Source of the DNA: Glandiceps talaboti
Taxonomy: Eukaryota > Hemichordata > Enteropneusta > Spengelidae
Direction: 5' to 3'
Length of the DNA: 64,000 nt
NCBI RefSeq assembly: GCF_964340395.1
Contig: NC_135556.1
Coordinates: forward strand, 22,579,723 to 22,643,722
Under the pieces are notes generated by a model, which was not told the DNA's origin, searched no databases, and saw only the letters and a program-made list of their open reading frames with translations. Below are positions 14,001 to 28,491 of the stretch, piece after piece; positions within the stretch are counted from its first letter, which is position 1; every line of letters starts with the position of its first letter. The position numbers and the translations under genes are program-made.

Positions 14001-17000
14001 AGAGTTTAATGATGCATACATGATGGCTTGTTGGACACGCACTTTTTACTTTATCACAGAAACATGTATCGTACAGCTAGTCAAAGTCTAATGTAGGGTA
14101 GTCTTAACAATGAAAATACTCAAGAATCTGATAACAAAAAAGAAAACTGTAATGTCTTTCTGAACATAACGCTACAGGTCTCAAAGCAATCAGACCAACT
14201 TTGCCCAGTTCATAGAACATATCATCTTGGTTGCCCAGTTCACAGAACATATCATCTGGTTTGCCCAGTTCACAGAACATATCATTTGATCACATGCAAT
14301 GTTTGGTTTGACAGTGCAAGAATCACTTACATGTAAAAGAATGCTGCAATGATTGATAATGCTTCATAGAAAGTAAATTGTTAATTCAGTCAGTGTATAC
14401 TTGAATGTCTCCTCAAGAAGGTGAATTAAGCATGATTCCCTGACAGAAACTACTGTGGAGGCAGAATCAACATCACCTTGGATTTCAGTGGAGCAGACAT
14501 GTTGATATTACTCCATTCTCTTGCTTGTACCAGATGGATAATTGACATCCAAAGTAAACTGTTGCACAGTTTGGTGCAGCTGAGACAGCCATAACTAAAA
14601 ACACATATCTCAGCAGTTGTCTGGCAGTTGACTATATGTGTTCATTTGGCGCCAACGCTGAACCTCAGACCTGTACCCTAGTCTGAGTTATGAATTCCTT
14701 TGTCTGTTGTGTATGTGTAGCAAGTCTCTAGAGTCTTTTAGTGTGTTAGCAAATACATATAATGTATTCTCTGACTGTAATTAGTACCTTTAAATTGTAT
14801 ATATTGCAGCTAGCATGATAATACATTATGGATAGCACTAAGTTACACAGATCACCAATAGTTTCATAAACAGCAATGCTTTGTTGTAACAATGTAAAAA
14901 GTACCATCTTTATATATGTAGTTCATCCTTTTGATAGAATAGTTGCAAATGTATATTACTTACCAGTTTGCATATTTTGTAAACCTGTAGTTTTATGTGG
15001 GCATGCACATATATAGTATTGGTAGCTAATTATCAGATAATGATGTGGGCAATGACTATTCCCAGATAATGATGTGGGTATATACAGTATTCTTAGCTAA
15101 TTATCAGATAATGATGTGGGCAATGACTATTCCCAGATAATGATGTGGGCATGTACAGTATTCTTAGCTAATTATGAGATAATGATGTGGGCATATACAG
15201 TATTAGCTAATTATCAGATAATGATGTGGGCATATACTAGCTAATTATCAGATAATGATGTGGGCAATGACTATTCTTAGCTAATTATCAGATAATGATT
15301 TGGGCATTTATGGTTACTATTGTCAGCTACTTAGCAAATATTGAAGAGGAATTTCCTTATCAATATTACTTACTCTAAATGTCAATGGGGATCTCAAGAT
15401 AGCTGCCTGTAAATGTAGCCGTAGATATGTTCCCAAACTAAGGTCTGATTTCAACACAATGAGGTGTCTAAAAATATCTACAAACTTGGGGATAATCTTT
15501 TGCTTGAACTTAAGTGGTATTGGCTGTAGGCATTTTCACAAACATTTCAAAACTACAAATTTTTGAGAAATGTTCTATTCAACTAATGGTTCGTGTACAA
15601 AGTGTTTTTTGTATAAACCAATGTATATTGATTCAGCATTTGTCTTCTGAAGATGATCTGTGTATTAGGTAAATGGTAAATCTGATCTGTTTGGAGACTT
15701 GTTACTTCATATTAAATGATATGACATTGTGCATGATATTTCATAGGTAGACCATTTGTCTCATTCCTATGAAAAATTTCACTTTTAAGTTTAGCTTGAA
15801 TTCACGGTAAGGACACCATAGTTGTAAGTAAGTAGTTTGATACTGAACAATGATAATGTGAGGTAATCTTGTAATTGGAGTAAACATTTCCCAAACATTT
15901 GTCTGATTTTAAAAGTATCTAGTATTAAATCTACAAGCTTTTGAAAAAATTTCTGTAAAACTAGTGGTTAGTGTATAAAATAACGGCGCCATGATTGGCC
16001 TGTGGAAAAAACAAACCCAAATTAAAGAAATAACAGAACATGGAAGGAAATTTGTACAAGTTTGTATTGTATAGGGTAAGCCAGGAGCTAAGACCACTAT
16101 CTTAGTTGCGATCTTATCACCAATCTATTTTCACTTGACATACTAACCATACCTCACCCATAGCCTAGAAAAATAAACAGATTTGACATCTAATCTAACT
16201 AAAATGAAAGATGATGTGTGGATAGTATTCATTTATATATTGTGTAGCCGTCGTTGTACCAGGTCAAAAATGTTAGTAGTCCTCATAATGCATACAACCT
16301 TCAACATTCCTTCAGGCCACAAGTTTTCTCATGAGACAACACAGACAAATAAATAGTAACTTTGCAAGTTTGTTTCTCTTTGATGTGAAAATCACTTTTT
16401 TGACATTCTTGAGGAAACCATCAGTTTTTTCAAGATTAGTTCTCTGATTGTGGTAAAGATGGTCATTTATCAAGTTCCTTTCTGTGGTGGATGTAAATAA
16501 GATTGAGTATATACACCCAGTTTCTTATGTGGAAGTAACGGTGTGTGTTGCTAAGAAGTACTGGAAAAAAATATATCGTAATTATTTGTGATATAAAGAC
16601 CTTCACCTTAAAAGACACAAGTCATGGAAATCTCTTGATAATACAGTAATGGTGTAGAGAGAGGAATAAATACAGCAAAATTTGAAGAGAGTGCAGTGTA
16701 TTGTTACAAGTTCATGATCAGTTCACAGTGCTGTTTATGGATATATACTTTTGGAAATTAGTCCCCATAGTGGTTTAAACTATGAGAAAATCCCAAGTAG
16801 ATGATTCATGGATAATATAAGCACTTTTATAGATATTGTCAATTCCTTGAACTTCGATTGGAATCTGTACACTTGTACTTTACTTAGCTATACCTTGGAC
16901 CCTAACTTTGACACTTACAAAGGTTCTTTCACACTAAGGCTAATGAATAGCTGAAAAGAGGAAAAATATCTTATTTGATATCAATTATACTTTGAAAGAT

Positions 17001-20000
17001 ATAGTATTGGCATCATGTGTACTGTGTGATTTGGCTGCTTACAATTGTGTTTATGGCTGTGACGAACATGACAATATCACATTGCAGTCCATTATAACTG
17101 TAAATCGATCATGACGAAATTGACATGATGTCCAAATATCAAATTGCTGAGTCTAGCACAACCTAAAACAGGTTATACATATGGTATAGTCTAAGGTCAC
17201 AGTCTTGTTCAGTAACTGAATTTGGCCGACTGATTGTCTAGATCAAAGATAGCATTAATCAAAATAGGGTAGAGATGAAGAGAAATATTGTTTGGTTTAT
17301 TCAGTGTACTGTTCAAGGAAATGTTGTGTGCATTCAGTTATTTTCTGACTTACCTTTAAGAAATGGTTCCATCCACACACACACACTCTTGTTGGATTGT
17401 AATCAATCTTGCTGTTGTGTGTAACAAAACACTAGAATGGTTTACATTCTATTTATCACTATAGCAGTGACAAACACCCAAAGAATATACCTGAAATAGG
17501 ATAGATCTACAAAAGTAGACTTGGCATGACAGTGTGGGGGCAGAAAATATGTACAGTTATCCAATACATGTAAGGATGACTGTGTAAAGTATCAGACCCT
17601 CAAGGCAATGAGTTTGTCAACCAACTCCCCTGCAATCAAATAGTTTGTTCTGTAGCCATACAAGAAAACTTTAGGGACTAGTATAGTAGGTTTAAAGAGA
17701 TACAGATGCACTTTTAAAGGGTCTAGTCACGGAGTCATTTTCAGTATCACATCTAGTATGAGACAGACGCCTGGACGTGTGTTCTACTAGTATTGTCTAA
17801 AGTGTGTGTTCATTTCTCAACAACTGGGTTTGACCAGGACAATGCTGACTTTACTTGTAACAGGTAAAATTTAATTTTCATATTTCTAGTTTGAAGTTTT
17901 CAGTATGAAGGAAACATTTAGGTAACCTCTTTGTTAATCGGTTTCTTTGTTTTAATAGTATTACAAGATCTTTGTAAGAACTCAGTGTGTGAGGATCAGT
18001 GAACTGATGTCATTACATTTCTACAGTTATTCAACAGCATTTAAGACATGTAGGTACTTTCACAATGTCAAAACACAAGAATTATCTACAATACATCTGG
18101 AACAATAGTGTGAAATCCATGCATATAAATATTCATAATTGACTTCAAAATTTTTTTCCAGTTGATTTTTAACATCAGGTAAATTGCATGTACAAATGTA
18201 CAGTTCTTTCAAGACCCCACCTCCCCCATTCTTAATTTTAGGCAAGAATTTTCATCTTTACCAAAATTACTGTTTGTAAAGAAAAACATGGTGTGAAAAA
18301 GTGTGAATACAGTTTGGCAGGATTTAAGGTCTATGTTGATATTTGATATCATTTAGAAAGTTGCACTAATGGATTTAGTTACAGAGAATCACTAACCTTG
18401 AATCATGTCCATGCTATGTGGATAGACATGTAGTGTGTAAGAATGGACTGAGAATCACTAACATTGAATCATGTCCATGCTATGTGGATAGACATGTAGT
18501 GTCTAGGAATGGACTTAGAATCACTAACATTGAATCATGTCTATGCTGTGTGGATAGACATGTAGTGTCTAGGAATGGACTTAGAATCACTAACATTGAA
18601 TCATGTCCATGCTATGTGGATAGACATGTAGTGTCTAGGAATGGACTTAGAATCACTAACATTGAATCATGTCTATGCTGTGTGGATAGACGTGTAGTGT
18701 CTAGGAATGGACTTAGAATCACTAACATTGAATCATGTCCATGCTATGTGGATAGACATGTAGTGTCTAGGAATGGACTTAGAATCACTAACATTGAATC
18801 ATGTCTATGCTATGTGGATAGACGTGTAGTGTCTAGGAATGGACTTAGAATCACTAACATTGAATCATGTCCATGCTATGTGGATAGACGTGTAGTGTCT
18901 AGGAATGGACTTAGAATCACTAACATTGAATCATGTCCATGCTATGTGGATAGACGTGTAGTGTCTAGGAATGGACTTAGAATCACTAACATTGAATCAT
19001 GTCCATGCTATGTGGATAGACATGTAGTGTCTAGGAATGGACTCATCTAGGGTTAGAGATTCACAGACTGCTCTGTTAACAGAAATTGTTTCACTCATCA
19101 ACCAGTAATCTTGTGTGAATATGTACTATCTTCTTTGTTTTTAGGAGAGCTATAAAAAAAAATGAGATGTGATGAAATGTGTTTGAGGTGAAAGTATAAA
19201 TAATGTTAATATTTCACAGACATTTATACAAAATTCTTGAGTAGGTGATCCAATTTTACTTTTTCAAATTATGCAATCAGCATATTGAAATTTTTTGCAT
19301 TCTGAAATTCTTTGTAGTTATCACTCATGAAAACTAGCCTGTCTACTGATTGAGTCTGTGACTCCACTACACCCAGAAATAGTGAAGTAGTGGAGCGACG
19401 TCAAAGAGTCGGCCAGTAGACAGGCAGATGAAAGACTAAAGTCTCTCATATAGAGCTGCTCACACAGTACTGTATGCTATATTTTCAGAGTATCATCACT
19501 CAGTGTCAACTTTCGGTGAATCATGTCGTCTAGTTTGTTGACTCAGGTGCTTGACTTGGTTTAATTAATGAATAAATTTGTTAGTATATATAATACTTGT
19601 ATATGCTACAGTACATGTATTCTGCTAATATATCAAATGACTATACTCACAGTCAAAACAAATCCCAATTTTTGTCTAATGTCTGATTAGTATCATCAGG
19701 GGTGTACCATACTACATTCATTCTCATATGTATTCTGCTATGTCAAACTTTAGCAATGCTTTGCAATTTGAGCTGACTTGAGAGAAAACTCAAAAAATCC
19801 CACATATATAATACAGTAAAAGATTTCAGTTTGCAAATTTATTTAAGATTTGGGTGGTCTGTAATTTCTAATTCCAAGAAGCGACCCTTAAACCAAAACC
19901 ATGGAAATTACTTTACACAGTATATAGTGATTCACAGTAGTATAGATACATGCAAAATAAATCAGTATACGTCATGATTTTGAAGATGTCATTTGTTTTG

Positions 20001-22897
20001 TAAATTTTGTCCTGCCTCGGATATGTAATCCAAAATCTTTTTGATACAAAGTGATATTCAACTTCAAAGTCATTATCGATGAATTAAACAGATAGATATA
20101 GTAAAATTTCACTAATTTAAACAAATCTGACTGAATCATGCTATAAACTGATGTTGAAAGAATAATAGCTAAGTGACTCAGTCTAATGATCAAGAGGTGT
20201 CTGAACATTTCTAGTATAAACGTGAGGAGAAGACTAAATCCCAGAATTACATCACTTTAAAATCAATCCCAATCTTTGAATCCTGTGTTTCCACATTTAT
20301 ATTATCAGGATGGCCATAAGTAAAAGATTGCAATAATGTAATCTTTCTTTGTTGAAGATTAACTGCAGTTGTTAGACTACTGTTTGAAATGTTAACCCTA
20401 ATCCTGAAAATTGGCCTTTATGATGAAAATACTTAATAAAACTATGTTAGAATAATGTTAATGTCAATGCATCCCTTTGATTACATAAAAGGTTTGTCTT
20501 CCACTGTTGTTAGTCCAGTTGATAGGGGATTCCTTTACTTTTTAGAGTACATTTACTAAATAATATAATTGAAATGTAGTATACCTGAATACCAGCTTGG
20601 TTAAGTATGCTTCGATAAGTTGTTTACTACAATAATTTACAGGAAAAGGTATCCCTTTAGTTTAAAGCATATGAACTGAGCTTATGTCCCTTTACATAAT
20701 TGTGTGTCTCATTTCCAAATCTGGTCATCACAGTAATACTGATGGCAAACTTATGTTGACCTTTGACCCCAATACTGTATTGCAAGAAAGGTGTATAAGC
20801 TAGGGATGATCATGTTCCAGTTCAAGAGACTTACTTATAGTTCATGATTATGTTTTGAAAAAATGTCAATTACAAAGTAACTTGTTTCTGTCACCTTGTG
20901 AACCCTTCATTTTGCCAAGTTTACTGAAAGTCTAATCTGATTTCAAATATGTTATAATGCCATGAAAGACCCAATCAACAGATACAACATGCAGTGTATG
21001 TGAAGGAATAACTGACCTGAAAGTCAAGTAAAAACAGCTGTTCTGAATTCACTATGCTCAGACACAGCCCTTCGTTGTGTATGCATGTCAGTATGAAGGT
21101 ACGGCTTTGAGATTTAAGATTAACTTGCATAAGGAAAACCATGAGTCATGTGCTGTGATAATTATAGTTATTTCAAACCTGTACTAGAAGTAACTGGAGT
21201 GTTATTATTTTGATCAGACAAACAACACTGTATTCATTAAAACTGTTAAAATACCAATGAATTGACATTGTATATGTTAACTATATAAGAGGTCAATTTT
21301 ATCCATAAGTGGTACAATAACAGGTTGTAATCGTGATAGCATTTAGGACATTGAGTTTTGGATACAGACTCAAAAATTGATTTTGATGGGATTTGATATA
21401 CCATATTAAGTGTACAGCTATACCTATATGTTTACATATATGTGATTCAATACTATTCAGGCTGTATGATATTACAAGTAAGTCATTATATCTGATGAAA
21501 CAGTTTTTATAAACCTGTTCCAGTTGCAGTTAGCACAGCTTTAATACCAGAAGTTATAATGTTACAACGTTTATGAGCATAGGGCAAGAAAGCACTGTGT
21601 GCTAAATAAAAAAGTTGACTTATTACAAAAATTGACATTGTTTCAGATCTTGTAGCTGAAAGACTAGATTAATAATGCGCAATATACTCAGAGTGATTTG
21701 GTTTTAGTTCATTTTTTTGAATGTGGAAAAAATGAAATGTCAATTTCAAATTGAATTATCTAGCAAACGAAATTGCCAGTAGCCAAGTCTTTTGGCTACA
21801 GATCTTCTCTCTTCTGTTATTCAGGCTGTGAAACCCTAGTAACATATGGCATGTACATGGTCTCTTTGTAAAGACATGGTGACAATACATAGCCCTTCTG
21901 TATCCTGAAGACTTATAGAGATATACAATAAATGTGATACGTGATTTGAGGGATTCACTCATGGTGAAAATACCTTTTATATGTATTCTTTTCTACAATA
22001 TCCATACTACTAAACCCAGATGGTATTTGAACATTATTGTTTATACTTTAAATAAATGTTTTACTACTGAGCTAATGCAATCTGGTCTAAAAATGTATTT
22101 CCTGTGTTGGCAGGTCCCAGCATAGTAGGGGGCACATATTGAAATGTATCACATGGATCAATGAGATTTATCCCGTCTAGCGGCTAACGAGTAAGAATTT
22201 AAGAAATTACACAACTGTGATAAGAACACAGTATGAGTGTTCTATACATGTGTCAAGTACTCAGTGTGGTAAACCTTTCATATGTTTGGTGAAAACACTG
22301 AGAACCCTTTAATAGAGAGACGAGAAGATGTATTAAAATGGGAATAGTTTCCTGTACATTTGTCATGAAACTTTAAAAGGCCTTGAAACTATACTGCTTT
22401 ACAATGTAACTATACTGCTGTCTTTACCCAAATACATTAGGTATATTGATACAGATGTTGTTTCCTACAGTATATTCTATGTATTAAAGCCCCAGTAGCT
22501 GTAAAGTGTAACTGGAACAATATTTTTATCACTGCTGCTGTGATGTGTGGATAAATGATTCTTCATAACATGAAGTGATATGCAAACTAGGTGCAAATAT
22601 ACATTTTTTGGGGTCAAAAATCTTTAATTTCAAAACTACTTGGCAGATTTGACTGAAATTTGTTGGGATATTTCTATGGATGTGTAGAGGAATAATTATT
22701 GATGATCTCATCATTGATATGCAAATTAGATTACACATACATACAACCATACATACATCATGTACATACATGCATACATACATACATACACACACATACA
22801 CACATACATACATACATACATACATACGTACGTACGTACGTACGTACGTACATACATACATTCAATATATACATACTACACACACACACACAGACAC

Positions 22898-22928
<31 letters not shown>

Positions 22929-25900
22929 TTGAAGCTATCGAAGTTTGCCCTTATTTCTATGTTTCTGTGACTGAGTTATAAAAATAACAAAGACATGGTT
23001 AATTTATTGGCAATGTATTACACAATGTCAGTGACCGACATATACACGTACATTATGATGATTAAATTTGTATTCACCAGGAAGTGCAATGAGCATGTCT
23101 GTGAATAGATATATCATTATCACCATTCTCATGTCATTTGTATTCCAATCATGCAAACATGGCAGCTAGCGTCTGCATTTGTCAAACTGAAAATATTTGG
23201 AGTTCACTTTTGGTGGATAGCTGAGATGTATGTGTTGTCAGCTTCCTGTGTGTTGCTAGTGTCTTCCGGTACACTGTGGTTATAGGGTTACAGACGTTCC
23301 TGTTCTCGTTTTCATTTCATTTCAATATACCGATATGTATGTACATATCTTGGGGCCTTGGCTTACAAAAGAGGCCACTTTCAATGGATTAATCCTAACA
23401 TGCTTCTAAGAACAATGCAGTGGAGACCCAGAATTTCACTGTCAGGAATTCAACTTAAAATTCGCCTGGCCACCAAAGGAGCTGTGCGAATAATATATAT
23501 TGGCAAGGACCACCATAATACATCAACCACTGGTATGGTCATTGTTTATCTCTTTAATACATCACTTTCTATATTGATTGAATGTTAAAGTTGACAGTTT
23601 TTATGTGCTGAATTTAGAATGTCATAATACCGGTAATATTAATATTCAGTATATGGAACTATTTCAAAAGTAAGACTTTCAATTATCATTTAGACCTCTA
23701 CTAATTGATAAACATAGGAATCAGAATGAGGTATTAGAAAATTGTACTATTGAATGTCAGTGTTGTGGACATCTTGCTGTTAGCAGAATATAAACAATTA
23801 TCAATCTACATAACATTGAAAACCTTTGTGTTGTTGATATTATGATAGTCAGCTGTAGTGTATACCTGTGACATTTACCAACACATACATCAATACTACT
23901 CTCACTGCACACTAACATATCACTTTATACTAAAATGTTAATCCTGATGAAATGAGTCGTGTATAAAATTACATGTACATATTGATTTGCCTGCAGTTGA
24001 AAAGAAAATTATACACTCCACATCTTTGCAGAATTTTTTGACATATACCGTTAATCCCAAAGGATTGTGTTTTGTATAAAATTACAATATTTTGTGATAT
24101 TGATATAGACAAGGAAATAGCTATTTTTAGGCTGCTATATAAGTATTCATATGTATCCTCTTTAAATTATGTTTTGTTTGACACTGACGTACAGATATCT
24201 ATTTTGGATATAATGGATATGAAATATCTTTCTCTTTTTCCAGTATAACGTAACATTTTTTCACATGATTTTGACCAACAAATGTATTATGGGTGACTAC
24301 ATTAAAAATATTATTAATGTTTTATACATGTTGTTGACATTGATAGATACAGTGTATGTACAAATGCCTCTAAAATTTTGCATACAGATACAGAATACTG
24401 TAATATTAATGTTTTGAGAATGTATAAAATTTCAATTTCATCCATCTGTCAATTTTTGAATTGCAGTGTTGTTTGGTATGGTACATGGTATATAACTTAC
24501 ATTGAGTCATAGCCAGTATGCCCTCTAAGGCAATTTGACATGCCATTTACGCACACAATTTCTAGTGACACACCAAAATTTGGTAATCCCTCACGCTATT
24601 TCATCCCAGTTGTTCTCATTTTGACTTGTTCACACAACATCAAATTTTGGCTATCATTAGAGGGCACACTGGTCATGACTATATGAAGCTACTATGCCAC
24701 TTTTACATTGTGTAGATATTGCTGTGTCTGTAGTGAGTGTTAAGACCATTAATGGCTATAAATTGTCTGGCCAGGTTTCATGACAAATAGGACTTCAGAG
24801 ACAGAAGATTGATTTATTGAGCTACATGTGTAATTTATTCAAGTTTGTTCACTGTTAATTAGGAACACAGTGTCTAGAACTATTGTGCACCTGAAGGACT
24901 CTGTATTTTATTAAGCTTTTCTTGCAAACACAAACACAACTTGGAAATTGTTACCCCGGTACCTGAAATTTTTGACTGTAAACCTTTTAGGACACTTCTC
25001 CAATTGATGACAATTTGGTTTGTCCTGCAAACCTCATACATATATTTATTTTCATAACTTGCTTAGGTCTAAAAAATTGTTTTGTTCAGTTACCTGACCC
25101 CACATAATTTTTCACTGCTGACCCTAAACTTTTTATTATTTATTCGAGAAAAAATAAAATAAAATTGTGAAAATTGTTAAGCCTCGTGAGAAATAGTGGA
25201 TGCGAAAATTGGCATCAGCATAAAAAGACAATTAAAAACTGTTCTCCTAATCTGTCATGACTGTATATCTGATGGGAAGAAACCAATAATACAGAGACCA
25301 TATGGAAAACAACGGAAAACATAACTACCTGAAATAGACACTCACATGGGGGGGGGGGGGGGATCTACCTACCTCCACCTAATCTACAATTGAGCGAAAT
25401 CAGAACCACACAATTTTTTTAGGCCATATATGCTTCAACATCCCTAGTCCTCAGATCATAATATTACTTGGATGTCTACAGCATTTTGTTTTGGGTTAAA
25501 AGTGTGCCAGGGTACACTACTTCTTTTATTGGGCCCAGTGTTGCCCCCAATACAAAGGGGAAATGTGGTAAAAGTTACGGTTAATACTGAAATTTTAGAG
25601 GGCAACAGTGGTCAAAAAAGTTGTATACAGGAGCTAAAATGTGGTGTTAGTTAAACAGTTCTTCATAGAATACTGAGCCAGTAATTTTAATGAGATCCCC
25701 TAGTGAAAAGAATTGGGAGCTCTGAGGTATTGCACCAGGTTAATAATTTCAAGCATAGCTGGATGCAGACAATTTCTTTTAAAATCAGTCTCCTAAATAT
25801 GGTTCATTGATTTCTCTCATTTATAATTCCTAATGTTAATTTGTATTCTGATATTAAATATGGTTTGTTAGGTGGCATTTATTCCTTGCTCAAATAGTTA

Positions 25901-27502
25901 CAATATAACCAGGACTACAGAATTCAGTCAAACTGTCATAGAAGTGAAGAATTGTGTGTTAGGTTTTAGCCAATTAGATAGTTAATTGAGTCCTAGTTGT
26001 TATGGAGGGAGGCGACTCTCACAGATGGGACCACAGACATACCCAGTGGCAGGAAGTTGGTCAGTAATTGGGTCAATTGACAGGTCATGCTTTCACACTG
26101 GCTCTAATAAGATTTCTAGTAATTGTAAGCACTAATTATTCCCCTTTAGACATGATTGTGTTCTGTTATATAACCTCTATATGATGTCTATTGCTTATGA
26201 TTACATTTGTAAATGAAATGATAGATCACTCAGAATGTAGTCTCCGGCTATATGTGATAATGTGGCATCTAATCTCAAGACTTCTATGCTATCTGTGGCA
26301 TCACATCTTAAGATCTCTCTTTGTGATGGGGTATAGAGATCATCGATAGATACCATGGGTAGATCGAGAATACTTTACTCAGAATGTTGTCTTGGATACA
26401 AATTTCTTCTTCTTTCTGTGTCTTTTATATTTAATTCTTTCCCAACAAGGGGACATGCTAATAACAGTTAGTATTCTTATACTTGGTCTGTTTATACTGA
26501 AACCAAGGATAACATTTAGTTATGAGATGTTTAGGAACATAGAATCCAATGATAAACTTGAATGGATTGTGCAGTATGCAGTCAAAAATTCAGGTACAAT
26601 TTTCAAGTTTGTGTTTTGGAAGAAAAGTTGAATTCAATACTAGATTGTATGGTTTACCAACACAGATGAATTTTCATTTGAAGGTTAAATGGATGCCATA
26701 TACTGAGACTGAACTAATCAATGAATCATTAACATAATTTAAGAACATGTTCGATGGTAAAATTGTACTTCTTTCAATTCCATTTTCTCAAGAAACTATT
26801 CCCCCCCCCCATAAGTCATCACTCAGTGAACTACCCACACAGTGATTTCTCAGTTCCTGTTGATAATTTGATAATCCATGGAGTAGCATACCAGATGGAC
26901 ATAATCCATGGAATAGTGTACCAGATGTATGATGCATACAGTCACTGACATTCCAGTTCACCCTTTGTGACCTTCAAAGTCTGGAGAAGTCAGTCAGTCA
27001 GTCAGTCAGTCAGTCACGATGATGTAGAGTGAGTTCATGTAGATGCCATCAACCACCCAATATGAATCAGTCATTTAAACATGCACTTGTAAATAATGCA
27101 TTTTAAAATAGCAATCAAAGTTGGATTTAAAGGTGATTCAAAATGCTCAATTTCACTATCGCTAATTTGCTAGACGACATGTTTGTGAAATGCATTCTGG
27201 TTTTAAAACTTTTCAAAAGCGTCTGCAAACACCTTAAAATGACCTTTTTTCAGTCACTTCCCTTCGGATTTACTTCGAGAGTTTTCGGGTATTTCCGGTC
27301 CCACCTAGACCACAGGATTTTATGACGTCATAAGGGGTACACGTTAGCACTAAGACTATGACGAGCGTAGTCACTAGGTGAACAAAACTATAAAAGATAT
27401 AACATAAGGTCATAGTGACAAATTTATTTGTCTTGGTATTATTAGGAATGACTTGTAGGAAAGCTTAGAGATGAAGTCACTACTTAAAAAGTTATTCTAC
27501 AC

Positions 27503-27557
<55 letters not shown>

Positions 27558-28287
27558 AATTGATTGATCAATCGAAATAAGAGAATTCATAGGAAAATGG
27601 GAATCAGTTGCTGTTTAGTAACAAAAGCCAAGCAAATTGTAAACTATATGTGGTTGATTCCACATGCAAATCATTCAACTCCAGGAAATTACAGAGTGAA
27701 TGAAGACAATCCTATAATTGATGCAGTATGTAAAACTTAGATTAATGCCCTCTCAGTAGCACAGGACTTGATGTAGGTTAACTATTAAAAGTCAAACCTT
27801 GAGTGAAAGTATCACCAGTCTGGCATGTGCCAATGAAAGGTTAACATACAGCAGAGAGAGACTTGCAATCTGATAGGGAAGAATACAGTATGGGGGCTGT
27901 GTTTCCAAGGCCTTAATTAAGTATACTGACAGACCTTCTAGTAAATATTGCAAATCCTATGTTTTTTTGAAAAACCATTAAAAACAATCTGCAGCAACAG
28001 ATATCATAAACGTAAAAGATAACATGTTTTCTTGGCCTCCCCAAGTTCACAGCTTTGAAGTAGGGTACATACCCTCTCACAGTAGACTTCTATTATGTTT
28101 GCTAATTGCCAATCAATATCTACTTGTTGTATTTCATATCAAGTATGCTTTGAATTACTGGAATTTTGATATTTGTTCAAAAACTCAGTTTACTAATGCA
28201 ATGATAAACAACAAAAACAAACAAAACAAGATAAGTTTGGTCTCGCTTGTTTGTCTGTTTTGTCTGCCACCATCTGTCTCGTTCTCT

Positions 28288-28360
<73 letters not shown>

Positions 28361-28409
28361 ATGTACAAGATAAACTTAAACAGAGAAAGACATTTTTCTC
28401 TCTCTCTCT

Positions 28410-28491
<82 letters not shown>

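Noticed and set aside
18418-19050. 210-codon Cys-rich repeat protein
   Set aside because: It is a 66-bp minisatellite whose period is a multiple of three. There is no flanking coding sequence, no splice fit with either neighbouring exon and no recognisable domain.
23358-23588. 76-codon open frame in the large intron
   Set aside because: No recognisable family and no AG/GT borders with matching phase. It is probably chance or an old repeat fragment.
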